Shown: positions 1 to 8,372 of the stretch, piece after piece
Numbering within the stretch: position 1 is the first letter of the stretch
Layout of the letters: the number at the start of each line of letters is the position of its first letter
Assembly: GCF_021531495.1 (NCBI RefSeq)
Contig: NZ_JADYTY010000001.1
Coordinates: forward strand, 248,001-312,000
Length of the DNA: 64,000 nt
Direction: 5' to 3'
Source of the DNA: Anaerovibrio lipolyticus
Lineage (GTDB): Bacteria; Bacillota; Negativicutes; Selenomonadales; Selenomonadaceae
Translations under genes and position numbers: made by a program
The notes under the pieces: generated by a model
The model's database searches: none
What the model saw: the letters and a program-made list of their open reading frames with translations, nothing else
What the model was told of the DNA's origin: nothing

Positions 1-76
1 GAATGTAGCCAAAAATAATGGGCCAGGCCGCCTTAAACACCTTTAATTCAAAATATCCCTTTAGCAAATCACACAT
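1..76 (-). CDS. Partial membrane protein, possibly AzlC-like permease (5' end only)
   Basis: Only about 25 codons of this gene lie in the window; it runs off the left edge. The visible N-terminus contains FKAAWPIIFGYI, which resembles the start of AzlC-type branched-chain amino acid exporter subunits, but the identification rests on very little sequence. The ATG at 76 sits directly against a GGAG, which is too close for a good ribosome site. A TTG three codons later would have better spacing, so the start is uncertain. It begins 13 bases after the aminopeptidase stop and is probably in the same transcript. Confidence 0.45.
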   Translation of the reverse strand, partial: MCDLLKGYFELKVFKAAWPIIFGYI

Positions 77-89
77 CTCCAAATCTTAA

Positions 90-1325
90 TTAGTCAAAGC
101 TAACAAAATTTCCCTGACGGAAAACTGAAACCAGAGTGCCATCAGCCTTAACCCCATCTATCTCCATATCCTTGGTACCAATCATAAAATCCTCATGTAT
201 CAAGGAATCATTTACGCCATGCTGAGCCAGCTCCACGCTATTCATTTTTTCTCCTCCCTGAATACAGGTAGGATAAGCCTTGCCCAAGGCCAAATGGCAA
301 GCCGCGTTTTCATCAAAAAGGGTGTTGTAGAAAAGAATCCCGCTGTTGGAAATAGGAGAATTATAAGGAACCAAGGCCGCCTCTCCCAAATGGCTGGCCC
401 CTTCATCCATAGCCAGCAACTGCTCCAACACCTCCTGACCCTTGGTGGCAGAAGCCTTAACAACCTTGCCCTTCTTCAGCTCCAGACATATACCTTCTAT
501 TAAATTGCCATTATAATTCAAAGGCTTGGAGGCGTAAACCAATCCATCTACCCTATTCCTATCTGGCAGGGTATAAATTTCCTCCGTTGGCATATTGGCC
601 ACAAATTCTACCCCATCACCAGCAATTTCCGCACCACCAGCCCAGATATGTCCCTCTGGCAAGCCTACAGTCAGCTTGGTTCCTAAGCTATTGCTGTATT
701 TCAAAGCAGTAAATTTCTGTTCATTCATAAATTTGCAGGCCCGCTGCAGAAAAGCAATGTGATGCTGCCAAGCCTCCACTGGATTATGCTCCTCATCAAT
801 GCGTACAGTAGCAAAAATCTCTTGCCACAGCTTGGCCACAGCTGATTTGCCATCCTCTTGGGCAAATACCTTGGCAGCCCAGCTTTCTGTAGGAATGGAT
901 ACCACACACCATCTCAGCTCATTATTCATCATGGCCTGACGATATTCCAAAAGTGCCACCCCGGCAGCCCGCTGACTTCTGGTCAGCTTGTCTGTATCTA
1001 CATTCTGAAAAATAGTAGGATCTGAGGCGTGAATGGAAATTACTGCTGCTCCCTTAGCCTTGAAATCCATAAACATATCCCGGCGCCAGGCAGGAAATTC
1101 ATCAAAAACCTCTGCCTCTGCTTTATCCAGGCGAATCCGTGCCAATCGTTCATCTGACCAGATTACCTTTACATCTTTAGCTCCGGCCTCAAAGGCAGCC
1201 TCTGCCACCCGACGGGCAAAATCACTGCATTCAATAGGGGAATTTATTACCAATAGCTGCTGTGGCTGGAGGTTTACACCAGTTCTTACCACCAACTCTG
1301 CATATTTATTCAAAAGCTTATCCAT
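90..1325 (-). CDS. M29 family aminopeptidase (AmpS/PepS type)
   Basis: A cytoplasmic metallo-aminopeptidase of the M29 (thermophilic aminopeptidase) family, which removes N-terminal residues from peptides using two bound divalent metals. The 411-residue product has the family N-terminus (MDKLLNKYAELVVRTGVNLQ), the mid-region EGHIWAGGAEIAGDGVEF and a C-terminal GTKDMEIDGVKADGT, and a typical length. I chose the ATG at 1325 because AGGAG lies eight bases upstream; a frame extended by seven codons lacks this spacing. It is probably cotranscribed with the partial membrane gene to its left. The 1347-1576 gap towards the divergent protease gene holds both promoters, but I see no other gene there. 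Confidence 0.85.
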   Translation of the reverse strand: MDKLLNKYAELVVRTGVNLQPQQLLVINSPIECSDFARRVAEAAFEAGAKDVKVIWSDERLARIRLDKAEAEVFDEFPAWRRDMFMDFKAKGAAVISIHASDPTIFQNVDTDKLTRSQRAAGVALLEYRQAMMNNELRWCVVSIPTESWAAKVFAQEDGKSAVAKLWQEIFATVRIDEEHNPVEAWQHHIAFLQRACKFMNEQKFTALKYSNSLGTKLTVGLPEGHIWAGGAEIAGDGVEFVANMPTEEIYTLPDRNRVDGLVYASKPLNYNGNLIEGICLELKKGKVVKASATKGQEVLEQLLAMDEGASHLGEAALVPYNSPISNSGILFYNTLFDENAACHLALGKAYPTCIQGGEKMNSVELAQHGVNDSLIHEDFMIGTKDMEIDGVKADGTLVSVFRQGNFVSFD

Positions 1326-1576
1326 ATTGCAAGCTCCTTTCGCCATACATTTTTATTTTCAGATATATACCAAATATTATAACCAAATTTAATCAATATA
1401 GCAATCTCGCTTTTCAAAGTCTAGCTTCCTTGTAAATTTACCTGCATATTTTCACAAATCCTAAGCAATACTACTCAAAAGAACATTCTAATGGTATTTT
1501 AATTTGCCTAATCGTTCTTCATGTATTAATATAATAATATCAAGCCTATGGAATAGAATCTTATGGAGGTTTTAGT

Positions 1577-2668
1577 ATGTTGAACATGAAAAAGAATCTA
1601 ACTAAGTTGTTAGTAACCTGTATGGCTGTAGGTATGCCTATAACAGCAGCCCTGCCCTCTCAGGCAGATGCCAGCGTATTAGGCTCCGTTATTGCTGCTG
1701 GCATTCAGATGTCTGCTCAAAATGAACAGTTAAAGGCCATGAACAATACCGAGGAAGGTCGTCAGGCTCTCTTTCAGTCCATGAAGGAGCAGCAAGGTGT
1801 TAATACAGATCCTGGGTTGAACCAGCGGGTAGACCGGATTATGGCCAATCTTTCCCAAGCCATTGCTCAGGTAGATCCATCCATCAATGATATGCCTTAT
1901 AATTACTATATTAATCCAGATACCAGCTTTAATGCAGCCTGCTCTCTGGGACACAATATGACCATTAACACAGGTATTTTTTCTCTGCTGACCACTGATG
2001 ATGAAATTGCCGTAGTACTAGGCCATGAAATGGGCCACGGTCAGAAGAATCATGTACTGAAGGGCTATCAGAAAAGTATTCCTGTAGATTTGCTGGCTAC
2101 AGCAGTGGCTGCTGGCGGTGGCTATGGTGCCGCTTTAGGTGCCGGTGTAGTGGCCAACTACATTGACAAGGTTCATATTTCCAAGCCTTTAGAGTGGGAA
2201 GCTGACAACCTGGCCTTTGAGTATATGACTCATACGAATTATAATATTGGTGCCACTGCTGCTGTATGGCAAAAGGTTATAGAGGAATATGGCTCTAACA
2301 AGGGAAATTTCGTAGGCGATATGTTTAGTCCATCTGACCATCCAACCCATGAACAGCGCCGAGATTCCTATGCTAAGAAAATCTCCGAATACTCTAATGG
2401 GGTTGTTACCGTAGCAGATGGAGTGGTTAAAATTCATGGTAAGGAGTTTGTAACTCCTGCTTCTATTAGTTCCATGAGCGGTGCTGAGCGTTCTTATTTT
2501 GTAGCCGGCAATCTGGCTCGTTATTACAAACGAGGCACCAGAAATATTCCAGAAGCTCATGTGGTAAATGGCATAGTATATGTTGAGGATCAGGCTATTA
2601 TGACTCCGGCAGAGGGAGATTTATCTGCTCAAGAGCTGGCCGACCGCTTCAACAAGCTGCGGAAATAA
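1577..2668 (+). CDS. Secreted M48 family zinc metalloprotease
   Basis: A 363-residue protein with a classic Sec signal peptide (residues 1 to about 32, ending SQADAS), so it acts outside the cytoplasm, probably in the periplasm. The M48 catalytic core is visible: HEMGH at residues 150-154 gives two zinc ligands and the catalytic Glu, and Glu208 in WEADNLAFEYM is the likely third ligand. The family (HtpX/BepA/Oma1-like) degrades misfolded or envelope proteins. GGAGG nine bases upstream supports this start. The gene is monocistronic or runs into the AI-2E-like gene 64 bases downstream. The specific substrate is unknown. Confidence 0.85.
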   Translation: MLNMKKNLTKLLVTCMAVGMPITAALPSQADASVLGSVIAAGIQMSAQNEQLKAMNNTEEGRQALFQSMKEQQGVNTDPGLNQRVDRIMANLSQAIAQVDPSINDMPYNYYINPDTSFNAACSLGHNMTINTGIFSLLTTDDEIAVVLGHEMGHGQKNHVLKGYQKSIPVDLLATAVAAGGGYGAALGAGVVANYIDKVHISKPLEWEADNLAFEYMTHTNYNIGATAAVWQKVIEEYGSNKGNFVGDMFSPSDHPTHEQRRDSYAKKISEYSNGVVTVADGVVKIHGKEFVTPASISSMSGAERSYFVAGNLARYYKRGTRNIPEAHVVNGIVYVEDQAIMTPAEGDLSAQELADRFNKLRK

Positions 2669-2732
2669 TTTCCTTGGAAAGTCGGAATGCTCTACCCTGA
2701 ATATGAAAAAATAAAAGTGAGTTGATATACAT

Positions 2733-3731
2733 ATGTGGAATCGCCATAAAACATCTATAATTGTGGGTGTTGCCATTATCTGCCTGCTGGCAGCTTTCTG
2801 GTATATGCCATCTTTCGCCTTTGTCTTTTTCCTATCTGTGCTTTTGACACTGTTACTTCTGGATTTGGTAGACAAAATGGCTCTGAAACTGCCCCGGGGG
2901 CTAGCCGCCTTCCTTGGCTTAGCTGGTTTCTTGGGATTGTTACTGGGACTTGTAGCCATTGTTTCCAGCACCTTTATTCCTACCCTGTCGGAATTTACCA
3001 ATGAACTGCCACGGCTGGCCAGCAATATTCAAAATATGCATGGCTGGACAGAAAGCGGTATTTTCAAAACTGGATTGAACGAGGCCTGGGCGGAAGCATC
3101 TAATTTTATCACAGATGCTATCCGTTCTTCCCTGCTAATTGCCTTTTCTGTTTTCAACAAATTTATTGATTTTATCATTATTATCTTTTTATCTTTCTAC
3201 ATGCTTATGGATGGAGATAAAATCAAAAAATTTGTGGCTAGACTTTTCCCAGCCAAGGATGTAAAGCGGATTTCTCTGCTGATTGATAGAATCCTGCTGT
3301 CCCTGCGGCTATATGTCCGTAGTCAGCTGGCCATCTGTGTTCTCACCGGCTTTATTGTTTATGGCTATTTCACCATTATGGATCTGCCCTTTGCCTCTGT
3401 ATTTGCTGTGGCTTCTGCCATTAGTGAGTTTGTGCCGGTGCTGGGCCCTACTGTAGCCTCCTGCTTCGGTATCCTTATGACCGCTATTTATGATCCTGAA
3501 TTGGCCATTCAGACAGCTATCTTTTACCTAGTTATGACTCAGATAAACCATAATGTTGTCTATCCAGCCATTGTAGGCCGCTCCCTGAATCTACATCCTG
3601 TGGCCATTATTCTCTCCATCATTTTAGGCGGGGAGCTGCTGGGAGCTGCTGGTATGTTTTTGGCCGTTCCTTTTATGGTGGTAATTCGCCATGTTATTGA
3701 AGATATCAACGAACATAGTCATTTAATGTAA
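2733..3731 (+). CDS. AI-2E transporter family membrane protein (PerM/YdiK type)
   Basis: A 332-residue polytopic membrane protein of the AI-2E transporter family (also called PerM). It has about seven or eight hydrophobic spans: two or three close together near the N-terminus (residues 8-85), then a cytoplasmic or periplasmic insert, then a C-terminal bundle with conserved SEFVPVLGPTVA and the Gln-Ile-Asn-His motif typical of the family. Members export small molecules or ions; the substrate here cannot be read from sequence. It follows the M48 protease gene by 64 bases with a weak ribosome site, and a strong terminator follows its stop. Confidence 0.85.
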   Translation: MWNRHKTSIIVGVAIICLLAAFWYMPSFAFVFFLSVLLTLLLLDLVDKMALKLPRGLAAFLGLAGFLGLLLGLVAIVSSTFIPTLSEFTNELPRLASNIQNMHGWTESGIFKTGLNEAWAEASNFITDAIRSSLLIAFSVFNKFIDFIIIIFLSFYMLMDGDKIKKFVARLFPAKDVKRISLLIDRILLSLRLYVRSQLAICVLTGFIVYGYFTIMDLPFASVFAVASAISEFVPVLGPTVASCFGILMTAIYDPELAIQTAIFYLVMTQINHNVVYPAIVGRSLNLHPVAIILSIILGGELLGAAGMFLAVPFMVVIRHVIEDINEHSHLM

Positions 3732-3734
3732 TAA

Positions 3735-3773
3735 AAAGACCTCTAGGACCATCGTTTCCTAGAAGTCTTTTTT
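3735..3773. terminator. Bidirectional intrinsic terminator between perM-like gene and tetR gene
   Basis: Arms AAAGACcTCTAGGA and TCCTAGAaGTCTTT enclose an eight-base loop. A T run follows on the plus strand and an A run precedes it, so it can stop transcripts from both convergent genes. Confidence 0.85.
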
Positions 3774-3786
3774 AGTTTGTCAACTT

Positions 3787-4539
3787 TTAAAACTCATATT
3801 CACATGGCAGGGAAGAGATAGGCTTCTCTACCAATTCCACCCCAATATCCTCCCAGATGCTGCCATATTCGCGAATTTTGCTGGCAATCTCTGCGGCTTC
3901 CTTCTTGGTGCCAAACATCTCACAGGCCATACGAATTAGCCGTTCTCTGGATCTTGGCAAGGAAATAGGCCGACGGAAGGACATTTCTGTTAAACAAGCA
4001 TGCATAGCACCCTTAATCATCAGGGTGTTTTCGTAATATTCCTCGTCACTTCTTTCGTATTTGGTGCCGTTAAAGAGGTTTCTGGCCATCTCATGGAACT
4101 GGGCAATCATACCCTCAAAGATAATAATAGAATCGTAACCCTTCTTATAACTATCCCGTACTATCTGATTATCCGCCAGTACCTTCAACTCTACCTGACA
4201 AACTGCAGCATAAATAAATAGAGGCGATTCATTTTGGAATCTCAAATTGATACGACGAATACAATCCCGCATCAGCTCCAACAGAATAGCGTGGAAAATA
4301 TCTTCCTTGTTTTTGAAGAAATAGTAAATACTGCCAGTCAGAATGCCGGAATGCTCCACAATCTTACGAATGGTAGTCTTGCTATATCCTTCCTCCGCCA
4401 ACAGGCATTTTGCGCTATTGATAATTCTTGCTCTTACGGCTGATGCATGGTCGTGATTTCCCACCAGCTTCTGAATATTGCCATCCTCGCTGGCATAAGT
4501 TTTTCTTCTTGCCATTTCCCAAGTCCCTCTCTTTTTCAT
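3787..4539 (-). CDS. TetR/AcrR family transcriptional regulator
   Basis: A 250-residue protein with an N-terminal TetR DNA-binding domain at about residues 33-80 (ARIINSAKCLLAEEGYSKTT, then GSIYYFFKNKEDIF). The C-terminal ligand-binding part is helical but gives no hint of the inducer. The first nine codons may be leader: a second start (MARRKTY) also exists, and I cannot decide between them. The gene stands alone, with its own promoter upstream and a terminator downstream. No obvious target gene is divergent from it, so autoregulation is the simplest guess; the region upstream has inverted repeats suitable as operators. Confidence 0.85.
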   Translation of the reverse strand: MKKRGTWEMARRKTYASEDGNIQKLVGNHDHASAVRARIINSAKCLLAEEGYSKTTIRKIVEHSGILTGSIYYFFKNKEDIFHAILLELMRDCIRRINLRFQNESPLFIYAAVCQVELKVLADNQIVRDSYKKGYDSIIIFEGMIAQFHEMARNLFNGTKYERSDEEYYENTLMIKGAMHACLTEMSFRRPISLPRSRERLIRMACEMFGTKKEAAEIASKIREYGSIWEDIGVELVEKPISSLPCEYEF

Positions 4540-4605
4540 TTTCCCTTGTGTAAATTGTTTTTTACAATCAAATAATAATTAACAAACGCCCCATTCAAAC
4601 ATGAA

Positions 4606-4665
4606 AAATTTCACTTAAGTAAATTTAATCAGTTCAATAATATAACATATGTCCAATTTTGTCAA
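4606..4665 (-). promoter_or_regulatory. tetR-type gene promoter with candidate operators
   Basis: On the minus strand TTGACA (4660-4665) and TATTAT (4637-4642) are separated by exactly 17 bases. Just downstream, 4606-4626 forms an inverted repeat centred on ACTTAAGT with AAATTT arms, one base asymmetric. A second repeat, ATTGT-TTTTT-ACAAT, lies near 4555-4570. Either could bind the TetR protein. Confidence 0.65.
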
Positions 4666-4685
4666 TATAATGTCCAAATATTAGA

Positions 4686-4730
4686 CAATAAAACGGTGCA
4701 TATTCAGCAATCAGCTAAAAATATGCACCG
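4686..4730 (-). terminator. Purine operon terminator
   Basis: Read on the minus strand, CGGTGCATAT pairs with ATATGCACCG and is followed by GTTTTATT. It lies 17 bases after the purD stop. Confidence 0.8.
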
Positions 4731-4746
4731 CTGCATACAAAAATAT

Positions 4747-6027
4747 TTACTTATTAAGTCTTTCCAATGCCCAATGAGCAATATCATGACGGAAATGAGC
4801 ATCCTTAAAGGAAATCTTGTCAACTCCGGCATAAGCCTTGTCAACAGCCTCCTGAATGCCATCAGCCTTGGCTACTACACCCAGCACGCGGCCTCCATTG
4901 GTATAGATATGGCCATCCTTGGCACTGGTGCCTGCTTGGAACACAGTACAGCCATCAGCCTCGGAGGCATCAATACCTACAATTTCATCGCCCTTGTTGT
5001 AGGACTTTGGATAACCGCCAGCAGCCATAACAATACATACCGCTGCACCGTCGCTCCACTTTACCTCAGTTTCGGCCAGCTTGCCATCAATACATGCCAG
5101 CATAACATCTACCAAATCACTTTCCAGCAGAGGCAGAACAACCTGAGTCTCTGGATCACCGAAGCGAGCATTGAACTCTACTACGCGAGGGCCAGCCTCA
5201 GTAACCATCAAGCCTGCATAGAGACATCCCTTGTACAGACGTCCTTCCTGCTCCATAGCCTTGATAGTAGGATCCAGAACTTCCTTCTGAACCTGAGCCA
5301 AAAGCTCTGGAGTACCAACAGGAGCTGGAGCATAGGCACCCATACCGCCGGTATTAGGTCCCTTGTCGTGATCATAAACACGCTTGTGATCCTGAGAAGG
5401 AACCATAGGCACGATGGTCTTGCCATCTGTAAAGCAAAGAACGGAAACTTCCTCGCCTACCATAAACTCCTCAACAACCACACGGCTGCCAGCAGCACCA
5501 AAGGCCTGATCGCCCATGATTTCATCAATAGCCCCCAGAGCCTCCTCCAGAGTCATGGCTACAATAACACCCTTGCCTGCAGCCAAGCCATCAGCCTTGA
5601 TAACGATAGGAGCACCTTCCTGACGGATATACTCCTTGGCTGCCTCAGCCTCAGTAAATACCTCGTACTTGGCAGTAGGGATATTGTACTTCTTCATGAG
5701 ATTCTTGGAAAAGGACTTGGAGCCCTCAATCTCTGCTGCTGCCTGTACAGGGCCAAAAGCCTTGATACCTGCTGCATTAAAGGCATCTACAGCACCATTA
5801 GTCAATGGCACCTCTGGGCCTACTACAGCCAGCTCTACATTCTTCTCCTGAGCCAGCTTAACCAGAGCATCATTATCTGTAATGGAAATACCATCAATGC
5901 ACTCTGCCAGCTGAGCCATACCAGGGTTGCCCGGTACTGCATAAATCTTGTCTGCCTTGGCACTCTGAGCCAGCTTCCATACCAATGTGTGCTCACGGGC
6001 ACCACTACCAATTACCAGTATATTCAT
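4747..6027 (-). CDS. purD: Phosphoribosylamine-glycine ligase
   Basis: Catalyses the second step of de novo purine synthesis: ATP-dependent joining of glycine to 5-phosphoribosylamine. The 426-residue protein shows the GARS N-domain ([20 protein letters not shown]), the ATP-grasp region with VIKADGLAAGKGVIV and the metal-binding FNARFGDPETQ. The correct start is the ATG at 6027, which shares one base with the purH stop (TAATG), indicating translational coupling; a 13-codon longer frame would run into purH and add non-homologous residues. It is the last gene of the purE-F-M-N-H-D operon. Confidence 0.95.
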   Translation of the reverse strand: MNILVIGSGAREHTLVWKLAQSAKADKIYAVPGNPGMAQLAECIDGISITDNDALVKLAQEKNVELAVVGPEVPLTNGAVDAFNAAGIKAFGPVQAAAEIEGSKSFSKNLMKKYNIPTAKYEVFTEAEAAKEYIRQEGAPIVIKADGLAAGKGVIVAMTLEEALGAIDEIMGDQAFGAAGSRVVVEEFMVGEEVSVLCFTDGKTIVPMVPSQDHKRVYDHDKGPNTGGMGAYAPAPVGTPELLAQVQKEVLDPTIKAMEQEGRLYKGCLYAGLMVTEAGPRVVEFNARFGDPETQVVLPLLESDLVDVMLACIDGKLAETEVKWSDGAAVCIVMAAGGYPKSYNKGDEIVGIDASEADGCTVFQAGTSAKDGHIYTNGGRVLGVVAKADGIQEAVDKAYAGVDKISFKDAHFRHDIAHWALERLNK

Positions 6028-6620
6028 TATTTGTTCACCTGTTCCATGAGATAGTTCTGAATGCAATCATCATACTCTGCAGTGTGCTGGAAAGCCTCCT
6101 GAGCCAGCTGCATACGCAGCATTCCACCTACGCAGCCATCCTTGGCTACACACTCAGCAACCTCGTCGTAGCGAGCAGGGTTGGTAACAACAGTAACGTA
6201 CTTGAAGTTCTTAGCAGCAGCACGAATCATAGCAGGGCCGCCGATATCAATATTCTCAATAGCCTCGGCCAAAGTAACATCAGCCTTGGAAATAGTCTCC
6301 TTGAAAGGATAGAGATTAACTACTACCATATCAATAGGAGTAATCTTGTGCTCCTGCATAGCCTTTACATGGGCAGGGTTATCACGAACTGCCAGAATAC
6401 CGCCATGAATGTATGGATTCAAGGTCTTAACACGGCCATCCATAATTTCAGGGAAGCCAGTTACATCACTAACATAGGTTACAGGAATACCTGCTTCCTT
6501 AATAGCCTTCATGGTACCACCGGTGGAAACGATTTCCACACCTGCAGCATGGAGCTTCTTGGCCAGCTCAACAACACCGGTTTTGTCGGATACACTAATT
6601 AATGCACGTTTGATTTTCAT
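6027..6620 (-). CDS. purH: IMP cyclohydrolase (PurH N-terminal domain only)
   Basis: The 197-residue product matches the MGS-like N-terminal IMP cyclohydrolase domain of bifunctional PurH ([24 protein letters not shown]-like [39 protein letters not shown]). This domain closes FAICAR to IMP, the last step of the pathway. A normal PurH is about 510 residues and carries a C-terminal AICAR formyltransferase. Here the frame stops after the cyclohydrolase and purD starts at once, with no remnant of the missing domain, so this looks like a true stand-alone enzyme and not a recent frameshift. The transformylase must be encoded elsewhere if the pathway is complete. Confidence 0.9.
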   Translation of the reverse strand: MKIKRALISVSDKTGVVELAKKLHAAGVEIVSTGGTMKAIKEAGIPVTYVSDVTGFPEIMDGRVKTLNPYIHGGILAVRDNPAHVKAMQEHKITPIDMVVVNLYPFKETISKADVTLAEAIENIDIGGPAMIRAAAKNFKYVTVVTNPARYDEVAECVAKDGCVGGMLRMQLAQEAFQHTAEYDDCIQNYLMEQVNK

Positions 6621-6693
6621 AGTAGTCTATCTCCTTTTCTCATTGGTCAAAGCATTATTTAAGCCCTAGGGCCAAATAATTCCCTGAGCCTGT

Positions 6694-7308
6694 TTATGGT
6701 TTGATACGGACATGACGATCATCTATAAGTTCCAGACGACCATCAACGAAAAGCTCTATAGCCTTTGGATAGAGAATATGCTCCTTGGTCAGAACTCTGG
6801 CAGCCAGAGTATCCTCAGTATCATCATCCAGTACAGGTACAGTGTCCTGCAGGATAATAGGACCATGATCCATACCCTCATCCACAAAATGAATTGTACA
6901 GCCAGATACCTTGGTACCATAGGCCAACACATCACGATGCGCATGAGCCCCGCCAAAGGATGGCAGCAGGGATGGATGGATATTCAAAATGCGATGGCGA
7001 TACGCCTCCACAAAATATGGACTGAGTATGCGCATAAAGCCAGCTAAAACTACCAAAGTAACATTGGCAGCCTTTAGTTCAGCCACCAGCTTTTCCTCAA
7101 ACTCCTGCTGAGTGCTGCAGGCCTTGCGATTAACACAAACACTTTTGATGCCTGCCTCGCTGGCAACCTGCAAAGCTCTAGCTTCTGGCTTGTCTGTTAG
7201 CACAATGCCGATTTCTGCCTTAATCTGACCAGACTCAATAGCAGCCATAATGGACTGCATATTGGAACCTCGGCCAGAGCAAAGAATACCTAAAATATGG
7301 TTACTCAT
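6694..7308 (-). CDS. purN: Phosphoribosylglycinamide formyltransferase
   Basis: Transfers a formyl group from 10-formyltetrahydrofolate to GAR in step three of purine synthesis. The 204-residue protein has the family hallmarks [13 protein letters not shown] near the N-terminus, [11 protein letters not shown], and the catalytic Asn-His-Asp set seen in [16 protein letters not shown] and [11 protein letters not shown]. The ATG at 7308 overlaps the end of purM by eight bases, which argues for coupled translation and against a seven-codon longer frame. A 73-base gap separates it from purH. Confidence 0.95.
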   Translation of the reverse strand: MSNHILGILCSGRGSNMQSIMAAIESGQIKAEIGIVLTDKPEARALQVASEAGIKSVCVNRKACSTQQEFEEKLVAELKAANVTLVVLAGFMRILSPYFVEAYRHRILNIHPSLLPSFGGAHAHRDVLAYGTKVSGCTIHFVDEGMDHGPIILQDTVPVLDDDTEDTLAARVLTKEHILYPKAIELFVDGRLELIDDRHVRIKP

Positions 7309-8350
7309 CGAATACGCCGCCCTTAACAATTACTTCATGACTGCCCTGAGTAACCTTGCCGATTTCGTATACAGCTTCGCTGCGAGCCTGCAGATCAGCC
7401 TTAATCTTCTCTGCCTCGTCAGCAGAAGCAATGATAATCATACCGATACCCATGTTAAAGGTACGATACATTTCATGCCAGTCTACATTGCCCCATTCCT
7501 TCAACAAATTGAAGATAGGTGGAACAGGCCAGCTGGTAGCATCAATCTCTGCGCCCATATCCTCTGGCAAGGCACGAGGAATATTCTCATAATAACCGCC
7601 ACCAGTTACATGAACCATACCGTGAATATCGAATTTCTCAATAAGAGGCAGGCAGGATTTTGGATAGAGACGGGTTGGAGTCAAAAGTTCCTCACCAATG
7701 GTCTTGCCCAGCTCGTCAATGTACTCATCACCCTTGAAGCCCTTTACATCAAAGACAATTTTACGAACCAGAGAGTAGCCATTGGAATGAACACCGGAGG
7801 AAGGCAGGCCCAGAATAACATCTCCAGCCTTTACCTTTTCACTGGTGATAATCTTGGACTTCTCCACAGCACCAACAGCAAAACCAGCAATATCATATTC
7901 TCCCTCAGCATAGAAGCCAGCCATCTCAGCAGTCTCACCGCCGATAAGTGCACAGCCGGACTCCTTGCAGGCGTTGGCTACACCCTTTACTACATCTGCT
8001 ACCTGCTCAGGCTCCAGCTTGCCTACAGCCAGATAATCCAGGAAGAACAAAGGCTCAGCACCCTGTACCAGAATGTCATTAACACACATAGCAACAGCAT
8101 CCTGACCAATGGTATCATGCTTGTCCAGAATAAAAGCCAGACGCAGCTTGGTGCCTACACCGTCAGTACCAGAAACCAATACAGGCTCCTTGTACTTAGT
8201 GCTCATGGCAAAAAGGCCGCCAAAGCCACCCAGATCACCCAATACCTCTGGACGATAGGTTGCCTTTACGCTGTCCTTAATCAGCTTTACAGACAGATTT
8301 CCTGCATCAATATCTACGCCAGCATCTCTATAAGTAAGTTTCTTTTCCAT
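7301..8350 (-). CDS. purM: Phosphoribosylformylglycinamidine cyclo-ligase
   Basis: AIR synthetase, step five of purine synthesis: ATP-dependent ring closure of FGAM. The 349-residue length and motifs are canonical ([13 protein letters not shown] at the start, [80 protein letters not shown]). It follows purF by 22 bases and overlaps purN. Nothing is unusual. Confidence 0.96.
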   Translation of the reverse strand: MEKKLTYRDAGVDIDAGNLSVKLIKDSVKATYRPEVLGDLGGFGGLFAMSTKYKEPVLVSGTDGVGTKLRLAFILDKHDTIGQDAVAMCVNDILVQGAEPLFFLDYLAVGKLEPEQVADVVKGVANACKESGCALIGGETAEMAGFYAEGEYDIAGFAVGAVEKSKIITSEKVKAGDVILGLPSSGVHSNGYSLVRKIVFDVKGFKGDEYIDELGKTIGEELLTPTRLYPKSCLPLIEKFDIHGMVHVTGGGYYENIPRALPEDMGAEIDATSWPVPPIFNLLKEWGNVDWHEMYRTFNMGIGMIIIASADEAEKIKADLQARSEAVYEIGKVTQGSHEVIVKGGVFDE

Positions 8351-8372
8351 CTAATCCTTTTCCTCCTGTATA

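Noticed and set aside
4696-6054. Long plus-strand reading frame opposite purD
   Set aside because: It is the complementary shadow of purD; composition is unlike a protein and there is no ribosome site.
6000-6066. purH frameshift as cause of the short protein
   Set aside because: The stop overlaps the purD start in the usual coupled way, and no AICAR formyltransferase sequence is found in any frame nearby.
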